17,280 nt of DNA. Origin: Spirochaetota bacterium. Its GTDB lineage: Bacteria > Spirochaetota > JAGLSM01 > JAKPMW01. The stretch spans positions 1 through 17,280 of the forward strand of contig JAKPMW010000337.1 of the NCBI GenBank assembly GCA_029548715.1. The letters run 5' to 3'. The notes below the pieces were generated by a model. That model saw nothing but the letters and a program-made list of their open reading frames with translations. It had not been told where the DNA came from and made no database searches. A program made the translations under genes and the position numbers. Below are positions 1-7,980 of this stretch, one piece after another. Within the stretch, counting starts at the first letter, position 1, and each line of letters starts with the position of its first letter.

Positions 1-1059
1 CATCGCCGGATCCCCGGCCTCGACCGCAAATGTCAACCCGCTCTTGCGCAATTCGCCAACGAGGGTGGCCGTCTCGAGGGTAAATCCATCCACATGCAGG
101 GAGGGCAGCGAAAACGAGACATTGCGCGGCCCCAAGGCCGCATTCAGGCGGATGATCAGTTCTTCCAGCCTCGTGTAATCGCTGATCGAAAGTGATGCCA
201 GGCTGATCTCGTCAAACCCGGTACTGTCAACAAGGGAAACAGCAGTTTCCACAAGCCGATCCGGGCTTCTCTCCCGTACCGGGCGATACGTCATCCCGGC
301 ATGGCAAAAGCGGCAACCATTGGTACACCCGCGCGAAGCCTCGATCAGCCCGCGATCCTGGATCGCACGCACATTGGGGACAATCTGCCGCACCGGGAAG
401 GGTGCGGAGTCGAGGTCGGAGACGATGGCCCGTCGCGCTGTTTCTTTAACCCCTGGAATCCAGGCCCAGGGAAAGCGGGCAAGACGTTCAAGTATCGCCT
501 GCCGGCCCAGTCCCTCGCGCCGGGCATCCCTGACAGTCCTGGCCAGCTCAACCGCAGCCTGATCACCATCACCCAGGACAAACACATCGATCCAGGGTAC
601 AAGGGGTGCCGGATTGAAGGCGCAGGGTCCGCCGGCAACAATCAGCGGATCGCTGTTCCCCCGCTCGTCACGCCGCAGGGGAACACGGGACAGGAGGAGC
701 AGCTCGAGAATATTGGTAAACGTCATCTCGTACTGCAGGGTAATCCCGATGACGGCGCATGTATCCAGTGGCGTCTTGGTCTCAAGGGTCCAGAGGGGAA
801 ACCCCTTTTCCTTGAGCAGATCCGCCATGTCGGGCCAGGGAAGATAGACCCGTTCGACAGCACAGCCCTCAACCTGCGAGAGAGCCTCATAGAGGATCCG
901 CAGCCCAAGATTGGACATTCCGATTTCGTAGACATCGGGATACGCCAGTGCGATCACGCATTCGGCATCAGGCCTGAGAATGCTGTTATACTCACCCCCG
1001 GTGTACCTGGCCGGCTTGGCCACCCGGGGAAGAAGCGGTACGATATCCCGCTCAAACAC
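1..1059 (-). CDS. B12-binding radical SAM protein, TIGR03960-like (3' part cut off by window edge)
   Basis: I translated this frame by hand; it is open from about 1074 to base 1, so the C-terminal part lies outside the window. Residues 30-130 resemble a cobalamin-binding fold (VIALAYPDVYEIGMSNLG near residues 35-52). The radical SAM cysteines are in RGCTNGCRFCHAG, C245, C249 and C252, coded near 327-304. The segment KPARYTGGEYNS near the N-terminus and SFSLPSL further on are typical of the TIGR03960 family, often encoded next to a TIGR03936 partner and RNase G. Such proteins use a 4Fe-4S cluster to cleave SAM; the substrate is unknown to me. The start is uncertain. GTG at 1059, after a GGGGGG stretch, gives the usual N-terminal length. 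TTG at 1074, overlapping the rodA stop, is the alternative. It is the last visible gene of the shape operon and is probably translationally coupled to rodA. Confidence 0.85.
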   Translation of the reverse strand, partial: MFERDIVPLLPRVAKPARYTGGEYNSILRPDAECVIALAYPDVYEIGMSNLGLRILYEALSQVEGCAVERVYLPWPDMADLLKEKGFPLWTLETKTPLDTCAVIGITLQYEMTFTNILELLLLSRVPLRRDERGNSDPLIVAGGPCAFNPAPLVPWIDVFVLGDGDQAAVELARTVRDARREGLGRQAILERLARFPWAWIPGVKETARRAIVSDLDSAPFPVRQIVPNVRAIQDRGLIEASRGCTNGCRFCHAGMTYRPVRERSPDRLVETAVSLVDSTGFDEISLASLSISDYTRLEELIIRLNAALGPRNVSFSLPSLHVDGFTLETATLVGELRKSGLTFAVEAGDPAM

Positions 1060-1070
1060 AAACCCCCCGT

Positions 1071-2390
1071 TCAATGGACATACCTGCGCATCTCGATATT
1101 GAAGAGGAGTCCGACGGCAATCAGGTTGGTCATCAGACTCGAGCCTCCATAGGAAACAAAGGGAAGCGGCAGTCCTGTGACAGGCATCATGCCTGTTGCC
1201 ATGCCAATATTGATGAATATGTGAAAGGCAAACATGGCAACAATGCCCGAGGCAATCAGACTCCCGAGCATATCCTTGGCGTGGTAGGCAATCATCACCC
1301 CCCGGTAGAGAAAGACAAAATACAGCATGATCAGAAAGAGGCTGCCGACAAACCCCCACTCTTCACCCAGGGTGCTGTAGACAAAGTCCGTCTTTTTTTC
1401 GGGGAGATAGTCAAGCGCATTCTGCGTGCCCTTCATGTATCCCTTGCCCGCAAAACCGCCCGATCCGATGGCAATCTTTGACTGGATGATGTTGTATCCG
1501 GCACCCCAGGGGTCCTTTTCGGGATCAACAAACACCACAATCCGTTTTCGCTGATAGGGCTGGAGATAGGAATTGAGCGAGGCGGCAATGATCAGGCCCA
1601 GCGGGATGACCACAATGGCCGAGGCGAATTTCAGCACCGGCCGAATCCGGCTGAAAAACCAGACCACAAAGGCAAGCAGGGCAATGCTCCCCATGATGAT
1701 CGAGATATCTATCAGTACCGCATTGTTGGCCAAAATCGAGATCAGCCAGCCCGAGAGGTCACCTATCTCCTTGTAATAGGCGACAAACATGGGAATCCCG
1801 GCACCCAAAAAACCCAGCAGAAAGAGTGAAAGGATGTGGCCGATCTTTGCGCCTGCAATAAAAAGCATGGCAAAGCAGATCGCAAAAAATACGAGGCCTG
1901 TTCCAAAGTCAGGCTGGATCGCAATGATACCAAGCGGCGGGACGAGGATAAAAAAGGTGATGAAGAAGTTCCTGATATCCTGAATATCGTCCCCAAGCAT
2001 GTTGAGAAACCGTGCCAGTGAAATGATGGTAAAGATCTTCATCAGCTCAGCCGGCTGGATATTGAAAAACCCGAGATTGATCCAGGCCCGGATACCCTTG
2101 ACCGGAGGAAAGAGCAGCGAGACGGCAAGCAGGACAAGGCCGCCGGCATAGAGATAGACAGCCCATTCGACATACTTGTTGTAACTGACCGAGATGGTCA
2201 GGAAAAACAGGAGCACCCCGACGATAAACCAGACAAACTGCATGTAAAACTCGCGGTCAACCTGCGTCCCTCCTGAATGGGTCGCTCCGGTACTGTATAT
2301 GGTCAGAAGACCGATGACCACAAGGGCCAGGGTGGCGAAAATGATCATCCAGTCAATGTGCAGACGGTTTTTTCTGGCGGCACTTTCCAT
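1071..2390 (-). CDS. rodA: RodA, SEDS-family peptidoglycan glycosyltransferase
   Basis: RodA polymerises lipid II into glycan strands in the inner membrane as partner of PBP2. The 439-residue protein is hydrophobic throughout. SEDS signatures are QPDFGTGLVF (159-168), VDPEKDPWGAGYNIIQSKIA (288-307, containing the candidate catalytic Asp), GTQNALDYLPEKKTDFVYS (321-339), GEEWGFVGS (342-350) and MPVTGLPLPFVSYGGSS (402-418). The last of these, with the mre/mrdA context, points to RodA rather than FtsW. It is longer than E. coli RodA (about 370 residues); the excess lies around residues 205-275, where I see one or two additional hydrophobic segments. The start ATG at 2390 is supported by a perfect AAGGAG six bases upstream. 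It follows mrdA by 18 bases, and its stop touches the start region of the radical SAM gene. Confidence 0.96.
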   Translation of the reverse strand: MESAARKNRLHIDWMIIFATLALVVIGLLTIYSTGATHSGGTQVDREFYMQFVWFIVGVLLFFLTISVSYNKYVEWAVYLYAGGLVLLAVSLLFPPVKGIRAWINLGFFNIQPAELMKIFTIISLARFLNMLGDDIQDIRNFFITFFILVPPLGIIAIQPDFGTGLVFFAICFAMLFIAGAKIGHILSLFLLGFLGAGIPMFVAYYKEIGDLSGWLISILANNAVLIDISIIMGSIALLAFVVWFFSRIRPVLKFASAIVVIPLGLIIAASLNSYLQPYQRKRIVVFVDPEKDPWGAGYNIIQSKIAIGSGGFAGKGYMKGTQNALDYLPEKKTDFVYSTLGEEWGFVGSLFLIMLYFVFLYRGVMIAYHAKDMLGSLIASGIVAMFAFHIFINIGMATGMMPVTGLPLPFVSYGGSSLMTNLIAVGLLFNIEMRRYVH

Positions 2391-2408
2391 CAGGTACTCC
2401 TTGCACGA

Positions 2409-4262
2409 TTAGTCACGCTTTTGCTCAAAACTCTTCCAGATCCGCTGCATTGTCTGTTCGACCGTCTTGTTTTCAAAATGGGCCCGAATGATACAGGCCG
2501 CGACCGGAGCCGCCATCGCCCCGCCGCCACCGGCATTTTCGCACACAACTGTCACGGCTATCACATCTTCGGGATTGCGGGCATCCGCCGGGGCAAAACC
2601 GGTAAACCAGGCATGTGTTGTATCCTGCGATGTCTCGGCGGTTCCCGTCTTTCCAGCCACCTGGACAACCGGAGAAAACGCTGCACTGCCGGTCCCGCCC
2701 TGGACGACCCTGATCATGCCTGCCTTGACAGCAGCAAACGTGGACTTCGAAACATCCGTGGTAAAGAGGACATGTCGCCCCTCATTGCGCTCAATCGCAT
2801 GGTTGTTGTACAGGCTGCGGATCTCTTTTTTGAGGTAGGGCTGATAGGCAATGCCCTCGTTAAAGATGGCACAGGTCATCATGTTGATCTGGACCGGAGT
2901 CACCAGGAGATCACCCTGCCCAATGGCAAGGTTGAGGGTATCACCATCAAGCCAGGGGCGTCCCGCCGTCTTGCGCTTCCACTCGCGGGTGGGGACAAAA
3001 CCGGAGACCTCTCCAACGAGATCGATTCCTGTTTTTTTTCCAAAACCAAACATCCGGGCATACTGCAGGATGGTGTCAGCGCCAATATCAAGGCCCGCAC
3101 GGTAGAAAAACACATTGCAGGAATTCATGATGGCATCAGAAAGCGACTGATGGCCATGTCTTCCAAACCAGCATTTGAAATACCGGTCCCCAAGCATGTA
3201 CCCGCCGTCGCAAAAATGGGACGAGCGTGCAGAAAGCCGCCCGGTTTCGAGACCGGCAATGGTTGTGATCAGCTTGAAGGTCGAACTCGCCGGATACTGG
3301 GCCTGGATGACGCGATTGAAGAGCGGCTTGTCAGGATCACTTTCGATCCTGCGGTACTCCTCGACATCAAGCCGCTTGTAAAAAAGATTGGCAGCATACC
3401 CGGGGTTTGAGAGGATGGCCAGGACCTCACCGGTCGCCGGTTTGGTCACAATCACTGCGCCCCGCATCTTGCCCATTGCCGCCTGCGCAACCTTTTGCAT
3501 CGAACTGTCAATAGTCAGGACAAGCGGCCTGCCATGAACCGGCTGCTTGCGGATCATCTGGTAGGTGACCTGGTTGAGCGCGTTGACCTCGCGCTCAAGC
3601 GTCCCTTCCTCACCCCTCAGGTCGACGTCATAGACGTTTTCGATCCCGGTCTTCCCGATCAGGGCTCCCGGGCGGTACCCCTTGCCGGATGCCGACTTGA
3701 GCTCTTCCTGGCTGATATATCCCGTGTACCCGAGGATGTGGGCCAGGGTGTTGGTCAGGGTATAGACACGGATCGGTCTGTTGTCCCAGTAGACGCCGGG
3801 AAACTCGTCAATATTTTCGGCAATCCGTGTGATGGTGCGGTAATCCACACCCTCCTTGAGAAGCTTGGGACTGTACTGATCCCATTTATCCTTGTTCATC
3901 AGTTTGCGGATTTCGTTGGTCGTCATTTCAAGAACAGAGGCGATGCGCTCAACGACCCTGTTCCACTCCGCCTTTTCCTTGGGCATCGCTGCCGGAACAA
4001 TGGTCACACACAGAGACTTGCGGTTGGCAATCAGCTTTTGACGAAATTCCCTGTCATATATTTCGCCACGATAGGCCATGATGGGGACAAGGCGTACCCG
4101 GTTTTGTTCGGACCTGGCCTCGTACTCCCCGACCTTGATAATCTGGAGATAGGCAATCCGCAAAAGAAGCATCAAGAGCATCATCGCAATCAGCAGAAAG
4201 AGTGTCGTTACCCGCTGCCTGAAGACTCGTTGTTGCCCTGGTCTGATAGTGTACTTCTGCAT
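2409..4262 (-). CDS. mrdA: Penicillin-binding protein 2, class B transpeptidase for cell elongation
   Basis: PBP2 cross-links peptidoglycan during lateral growth and works with RodA; the active site faces the periplasm. The 617-residue protein has an N-terminal membrane anchor (about 20-42), then the dimerisation/pedestal domain beginning with YRGEIYDR (64-71). The transpeptidase domain has all three active-site motifs: S327-T-F-K330 in YPASSTFK, S381-C-N383 in MNSCNVFF, and K538-T-G-T in AGKTGTAE. AIGQGDLLVTPVQ (446-458) is also typical of the family. Length is close to E. coli PBP2 (633). The ATG at 4262 lies 3 bases after the mreD stop, with a GGTGAG upstream that is closer than ideal, so coupling to mreD translation is likely. 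Nothing appears degraded. Confidence 0.97.
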   Translation of the reverse strand: MQKYTIRPGQQRVFRQRVTTLFLLIAMMLLMLLLRIAYLQIIKVGEYEARSEQNRVRLVPIMAYRGEIYDREFRQKLIANRKSLCVTIVPAAMPKEKAEWNRVVERIASVLEMTTNEIRKLMNKDKWDQYSPKLLKEGVDYRTITRIAENIDEFPGVYWDNRPIRVYTLTNTLAHILGYTGYISQEELKSASGKGYRPGALIGKTGIENVYDVDLRGEEGTLEREVNALNQVTYQMIRKQPVHGRPLVLTIDSSMQKVAQAAMGKMRGAVIVTKPATGEVLAILSNPGYAANLFYKRLDVEEYRRIESDPDKPLFNRVIQAQYPASSTFKLITTIAGLETGRLSARSSHFCDGGYMLGDRYFKCWFGRHGHQSLSDAIMNSCNVFFYRAGLDIGADTILQYARMFGFGKKTGIDLVGEVSGFVPTREWKRKTAGRPWLDGDTLNLAIGQGDLLVTPVQINMMTCAIFNEGIAYQPYLKKEIRSLYNNHAIERNEGRHVLFTTDVSKSTFAAVKAGMIRVVQGGTGSAAFSPVVQVAGKTGTAETSQDTTHAWFTGFAPADARNPEDVIAVTVVCENAGGGGAMAAPVAACIIRAHFENKTVEQTMQRIWKSFEQKRD

Positions 4263-4265
4263 GGC

Positions 4266-4760
4266 TCACCGCATTGCCGGAGCTGCAAACCGGTTCATCA
4301 TCCAGAAGAGCGGGCCCGCGAGGACCGGGTTGATCACCAGTTCAAGCAGGAGCCCACCCGTCAGATAGCTCCCGTAAAAATCCCCGATCTCGGCAAACAG
4401 CAGGGCAAGAATCCCCAGCGCAATCCCCTTGATGACTGTCGCGATAAAGACAAGCACGGCCGAGGTGACAAAATTTTCAGCATTGACCTTGTGCTGGGTA
4501 AACCCGAGCGCAAACCCGACAACGGTAAACACGAAGGCATAGCTCCCGAACAGGGCCGGAGAAAAAAACTGCTGCATCATTCCGGCAGCAAAACCCGCAC
4601 ACTGTCCGGCCATCCCTCCCCGCTTGAAGGCCACAAAGGCAACGACAACCAGCAGGAGGTCCGGTTTGACCTCGTCGATCTTGAGGATATCTGCAAAGAC
4701 CGTACTCTGGAGCAATCCGAAAAACACGATCAGGAGCGCAATGATGACGGCATTTCTCAC
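4266..4760 (-). CDS. mreD: MreD, rod-shape-determining membrane protein
   Basis: This is a 164-residue, almost entirely hydrophobic protein with about five to six membrane segments, the size and character of MreD, which bridges MreC to the RodA/PBP2 elongation complex. MreD is poorly conserved, so the call relies on length, hydropathy and its place between mreC and mrdA. Some MreD-like features are visible: an acidic/lysine turn after the first helix (KIDEVKPDLLL, 27-37) followed by a segment rich in glycine. The start is GTG at 4760, which overlaps the mreC stop as GTGA. An AAGGAG lies 11 bases upstream inside mreC, further than ideal, so re-initiation by ribosomes ending mreC is likely. Confidence 0.9.
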   Translation of the reverse strand: MRNAVIIALLIVFFGLLQSTVFADILKIDEVKPDLLLVVVAFVAFKRGGMAGQCAGFAAGMMQQFFSPALFGSYAFVFTVVGFALGFTQHKVNAENFVTSAVLVFIATVIKGIALGILALLFAEIGDFYGSYLTGGLLLELVINPVLAGPLFWMMNRFAAPAMR

Positions 4761-5629
4761 AGCTTTTTTTGCTCCTTTTCGAGTTTTTCGATGTCCGGAG
4801 AGGGAAGTTTCTTGACCACATACACATTTTCAAGTTTTGAGAAGTTGATGGTAGGAACAACCTCAGCCCGGAGGAAAAACTGCCCCTTGTCCCGCTGGAC
4901 ATTGGTCAGCGTCCCGATCGAGAGCCCCCGGGGATACATATCACTGTGTCCGGAGGTAACTACCGCATCCCCGTCACGGGCCGGCGCTCCGATGTCGATG
5001 TACTCGATCAGGCAGTGGGCCGACAACCCGTTTCCGCGCACCATTCCATAATAGCGGGAGGCCTCAAGGATTGCACCCACCCAGGTCCGCGATCCCCTGA
5101 TGGTTGTCACAAGCGCCGAAAAGGGAGTCGTCATCGTCACCCGGCCCACTATACCGATCTTGCCATCCTCGTAGGCAATGACGGGCATCCGCTCGGCAAT
5201 ACCATCCGAGGAACCCTTGTCAATGATGAAGGACTGGTAATAGTTTTGCGGATCCTTGCCCACTATCGAGGCAAGGACGTGCTCGTAGCGGACCTGCCGA
5301 CGTTCCTCAAGCAAGCGCTCAAGCCGGGCGTTGCGCCTCTGCAGGGTCTCGATCGAACTGTCCTGCTCTTCGTATTTTTTCAGCCGGGCCTGAGTCCGCA
5401 ACAGCTCCTTTTTGAGAGTCTCGATCTCGCCCAAGCCCTCCCAGAGGGAGCGGAAGAAATTGAAGACCCCGTTGATGACATACTCGAAGGGATAGATGAT
5501 CGTCAGGACAACACTTTTCAGGTTGAGGGTAAAGCTGGCACTGGACGTCCCCATCATCGTAAACGAAACCACGAGGAGGAGCAGAAAGACCAGCACCTTG
5601 CGATTTTTATAGAAGAAAACAGAAAGCAT
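4757..5629 (-). CDS. mreC: MreC, periplasmic rod-shape-determining scaffold
   Basis: MreC links cytoplasmic MreB to the periplasmic cell-wall synthases and stimulates PBP2. The 290-residue protein shows the classic order: short cytoplasmic N-terminus, one membrane helix (about 11-27), a second hydrophobic stretch (39-58), a coiled coil (about 66-111, rich in E, K, R and L), then the beta-rich MreC domain. FIIDKGSSDGI (134-144) and GKIGIVGRV (156-164) are typical of that domain. The C-terminus EKLEKEQKKL is charged. The start ATG at 5629 has GGAAAGAG about eight bases upstream. It lies 47 bases after mreB and overlaps mreD by 4 bases. The codons CAA AAA AAG near the end form an A AAA AAG heptamer, described separately. 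Confidence 0.95.
   Translation of the reverse strand: MLSVFFYKNRKVLVFLLLLVVSFTMMGTSSASFTLNLKSVVLTIIYPFEYVINGVFNFFRSLWEGLGEIETLKKELLRTQARLKKYEEQDSSIETLQRRNARLERLLEERRQVRYEHVLASIVGKDPQNYYQSFIIDKGSSDGIAERMPVIAYEDGKIGIVGRVTMTTPFSALVTTIRGSRTWVGAILEASRYYGMVRGNGLSAHCLIEYIDIGAPARDGDAVVTSGHSDMYPRGLSIGTLTNVQRDKGQFFLRAEVVPTINFSKLENVYVVKKLPSPDIEKLEKEQKKL
4763..4777 (-). other. A AAA AAG heptamer with adjacent AAGGAG at the mreC/mreD junction
   Basis: On the minus strand AAGGAG (4777-4772) is followed by C and seven A, then G. The mreC codons are GAG CAA AAA AAG CTG TGA, so A AAA AAG is in the phase needed for a -1 slip, which would enter the mreD frame at GCT GTG. AAGGAG may simply be the mreD ribosome binding site. 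Confidence 0.5.
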
Positions 5630-5676
5630 CCTGGACTCTTTCCACCTGCATCAAACTGGATTGGCCAACCAGACGA

Positions 5677-6702
5677 TCAGTACTTGCCGCGCTGAATGTA
5701 CTTGAGCTCTTCGAGATAGCGCCCTGTCCCGAGCACAACACAGGTGAGCGGGTTTTCGGCAAGAAATACCGGAACCCCGGTCTCCTGCGAGAGATGCTCG
5801 GGCAGCCCCTTGAGCAGCGAGCCGCCCCCTGTCATCACAATTCCCCGGTCAACAATATCGGCAGCCAGTTCGGGCGGAGTCTGGTCCAGCGTTGTGCGGA
5901 CAACCTCGACAACGGCGTTGATGACTTCCTGGAGGGCCTCGCGGATCTCAACCGAATCCATCTCAAGCGTCCGGGGCAGTCCCGAAATCGAATCGCGTCC
6001 CTTGATCTCCATTGTCTCGACCTTTTTGGAGGCCGGATAGGCGTTCCCGATCTGGATCTTGACCTCTTCGGCAGTCCGTTCGCCGATGATCAGGTTGTGT
6101 ACCTTCTTGAGATACTGGACAATCGCCTCATCAAAATCATCGCCGCCAATGCGGATGGAATTGGAAAGCACCATACCGCCCAGCGAGATTACCGAGACCT
6201 CGGTTGTACCGCCACCGATATCAATGACCATATTTCCGGCAGGCTCATTGATCGGAATATTGGCCCCGATAGCCGCCGCGAGGGATTCCTCGATCAGGTA
6301 AATCTCGCGGGCACCGGCCTGTTCGGCAGATTCCTTGACCGCCCGCTTTTCGACCTCGGTGATCCCCGAAGGAATCCCGATCACAATCCGGGGCTTGACC
6401 AGGGTCTTGCGCGAATGGACCTTCTGAATGAAGTACTTGATCATCCGCTGCACGGTTTCGAAGTCAGCAATAACGCCGTTTTTCATCGGGCGGATGGCAA
6501 TGATATCGCCGGGAGTACGCCCGAGCATGCGCTTGGCTTCCTGTCCAACGGCGAGAATCCGCCGGGTTCCGTTTTCAACGGCAACCACCGATGGTTCCGA
6601 AAGGACAATTCCCTGCCCCTTCACATGGACGAGCGTGTTAGCCGTCCCGAGATCGATGCCCATATCGTTTGAGAAGAGGCTGTAGAGCTTGTCAAGTACC
6701 AT
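5677..6702 (-). CDS. mreB: MreB, bacterial actin homologue
   Basis: MreB polymerises with ATP beneath the inner membrane and directs the elongation machinery. The 341-residue length is standard. Nucleotide-binding motifs are all present: phosphate 1 GIDLGTANT (15-23), phosphate 2 DIGGGTTEVS (161-170) and the adenosine motif MTGGGSLLKGL (290-300). EESLAAAIGA (138-147) and RIGGDDFDEAI (184-194) are further family hallmarks. The N-terminus MVLDKLYSLFSNDMG is short, without a long amphipathic extension. The ATG at 6702 follows a weak AAAGGG about ten bases upstream. A candidate promoter and a short hairpin lie in the 151 bases between this gene and the upstream TPR gene, so mreB may be transcribed both with that gene and on its own. 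Confidence 0.98.
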   Translation of the reverse strand: MVLDKLYSLFSNDMGIDLGTANTLVHVKGQGIVLSEPSVVAVENGTRRILAVGQEAKRMLGRTPGDIIAIRPMKNGVIADFETVQRMIKYFIQKVHSRKTLVKPRIVIGIPSGITEVEKRAVKESAEQAGAREIYLIEESLAAAIGANIPINEPAGNMVIDIGGGTTEVSVISLGGMVLSNSIRIGGDDFDEAIVQYLKKVHNLIIGERTAEEVKIQIGNAYPASKKVETMEIKGRDSISGLPRTLEMDSVEIREALQEVINAVVEVVRTTLDQTPPELAADIVDRGIVMTGGGSLLKGLPEHLSQETGVPVFLAENPLTCVVLGTGRYLEELKYIQRGKY

Positions 6703-6757
6703 GTGCGGTGGACCCTTTCGTCGCGGAAAAGTGAGAGCGGGATTGCGCTTCAGAGCA

Positions 6758-6786
6758 AATATAGGTAAGACTACGGATACAGCAAA
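6758..6786 (-). promoter_or_regulatory. Candidate sigma-70-type promoter for mreB
   Basis: Reading the minus strand, TATATT (6763-6758) matches five of six bases of the -10 consensus. TTTGCT (6786-6781) lies 17 bases upstream, or TTGCTG (6785-6780) at 16 bases, a weak -35. The predicted transcript would start about 50 bases before mreB. No other -10 match this good is evident in the gap. Confidence 0.4.
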
Positions 6787-6800
6787 GACTTTTCAGTCTT
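6785..6800 (-). other. Short perfect hairpin with GAAA loop between TPR gene and mreB
   Basis: The minus strand reads AAGACT GAAA AGTCTT, a six-base perfect stem closed by a GAAA tetraloop, followed by TTGCTG. The stem is short and AT-rich and the T run is minimal, so at most it is a weak attenuator after the TPR gene. It overlaps the candidate -35 of mreB. Confidence 0.35.
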
Positions 6801-6853
6801 CCCACGCATTTCACCTCGCGGAAAGGCACGCCGGGAAACTGCAGGAATACTCC

Positions 6854-7861
6854 TTAGCGTGCATTGGTCCTGTGCTGGGGAGAAAAGCGCAGCTTGAGAA
6901 TGGCCGGGCCAAAGTGCGGGTCTGCCTCAAGACTCTTTTGCCAGAGCGCACGGGCCGCAGCCGGATCGTTTTTGAGCTCAGCCATCTTTCCCAGCCAGTA
7001 GTACCCCTCGGCGTAGTTGGTATCCATGCTGACAGCCTTTTCAAACCATGTCCGGGCCAGTTCATGGTTGCCCAGGTGGAACCATGTCCAGGCCAGCTGC
7101 CGCGCCGCAAAAACACGCAGACCGTCCTGATTGGCGTGCTCCTGAACGACTCCGAAGGTATTGACGGCGTTTGAAAACTGGCCCGTGGCCACCTCGCACA
7201 ACCCGATATAGGCGTAGTTGAGCACGTTGGGTTTTCTGTTGGCCTCACGGTAGTACACGAGGGCATTGGTGTACCGCCCGAGGTGGTAGTTCAGGTAGCC
7301 CATCATCTGCTGCATGGTGTCAAACCGGGCAATGGGGTCCTCGCCCCTGACCAGGCGCTGATCGTTGGTATTGAGCGTCTCAGCCTGCCTGAGGTACTGA
7401 AGCGCATCCTCATAAAACTGGTCACCCTTGCGCAGGTAGGCAAACCCGAGGATGAAATAATCCGCTGACGTCAGGATCCCTTTTTTATCAAGCAGGATGG
7501 CCTTTTTGATGGATTCGACAGCCACCTTGTAGAGATCCCAGCCCTCCTCGGTCTTGTCGTTCTTTTCGTGGTCAAAGCGAAAGGCCTTGCGGAACGCGTT
7601 ACGGCCCATCAGGAGAAGCGCCCGGACATCCAGGGGATCTTTTTCGTACAGCGAGCGGGCCAGCTTTTCAGCATCTTCAAAACGGCTGTCCGCTGTCATC
7701 TCCTCAATATTCCGGTACACGTCAGATGGTTTTGAGACAAGCAGGACGAATACCAGGCCCAGGCCAAGCACGCTCCCGATGACAGCACCCTTGAGCAGGA
7801 TGTGAGGCTTTCTGTCGTCTTTCTGGCCCTTGGCCAGTCGCTCGATGGTTGATCGCTTCAT
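6854..7861 (-). CDS. Membrane-anchored TPR protein of unknown function
   Basis: The 335-residue protein has a basic N-terminus (MKRSTIERLAKGQKDDRKP), one membrane helix (about 22-43) and a long helical domain with TPR-like repeats. Clear examples are FEDAEKLARSLYEKDP (about 61-76), FYEDALQYLRQAETLN (149-164), YTNALVYYREA (197-207) and HELARTWFEKAVSMD (266-280). By the positive-inside rule the TPR part should lie in the periplasm. I do not recognise a named family. The start ATG at 7861 is preferred over the adjacent GTG at 7864 because AGGAGG lies five bases upstream. Its position directly ahead of mreB suggests a role in assembling or scaffolding the wall-growth machinery, which is inference from context. 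No catalytic motif is visible. Confidence 0.85.
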   Translation of the reverse strand: MKRSTIERLAKGQKDDRKPHILLKGAVIGSVLGLGLVFVLLVSKPSDVYRNIEEMTADSRFEDAEKLARSLYEKDPLDVRALLLMGRNAFRKAFRFDHEKNDKTEEGWDLYKVAVESIKKAILLDKKGILTSADYFILGFAYLRKGDQFYEDALQYLRQAETLNTNDQRLVRGEDPIARFDTMQQMMGYLNYHLGRYTNALVYYREANRKPNVLNYAYIGLCEVATGQFSNAVNTFGVVQEHANQDGLRVFAARQLAWTWFHLGNHELARTWFEKAVSMDTNYAEGYYWLGKMAELKNDPAAARALWQKSLEADPHFGPAILKLRFSPQHRTNAR

Positions 7862-7892
7862 CACGCCCTCCTGTCTGCAATCTACTGTCTGG

Positions 7893-7915
7893 GCACCCTC
7901 CCGGTGTGCTTTTTT
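7893..7915 (+). terminator. Terminator-like hairpin reading rightwards in the divergent region
   Basis: On the plus strand GCACCC TCCC GG(T)GTGC is followed directly by six T. The stem has six pairs with one bulged T. It resembles a rho-independent terminator, yet no plus-strand gene precedes it. It could stop antisense transcription from the TPR gene before it enters the chaperone gene, or be chance. Confidence 0.45.
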
Positions 7916-7962
7916 GCCGCCCGCAGAACAACACCTGCAATACTTCCCTCCGATAGGCTACT

Positions 7963-7980
7963 GCGGGAGACTGCTCCCGC
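7963..7980. repeat. Perfect inverted repeat, seven-base arms
   Basis: GCGGGAG ACTG CTCCCGC is a perfect GC-rich palindrome with a four-base spacer. There is no T run on either side, so it is not a standard terminator. Its place between divergent genes would suit an operator or an mRNA leader structure; this is inference. Confidence 0.45.

Noticed and set aside
301..1152. Open frame of 283 codons on the plus strand at the left end
   Set aside because: It is antisense to the radical SAM gene, whose minus-strand translation has the CxxxCxxC motif and family signatures.
2277..3410. Plus-strand frame of 377 codons across the rodA/mrdA junction
   Set aside because: It crosses two certain genes and the boundary between them; composition looks like an antisense shadow.
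3495..5051. Open frame of 518 codons on the plus strand, antisense to mrdA, mreD and mreC
   Set aside because: It spans three well-supported genes on the other strand, its protein is rich in H, P, R and G with no recognisable domain, and long antisense frames are expected in GC-rich coding DNA.
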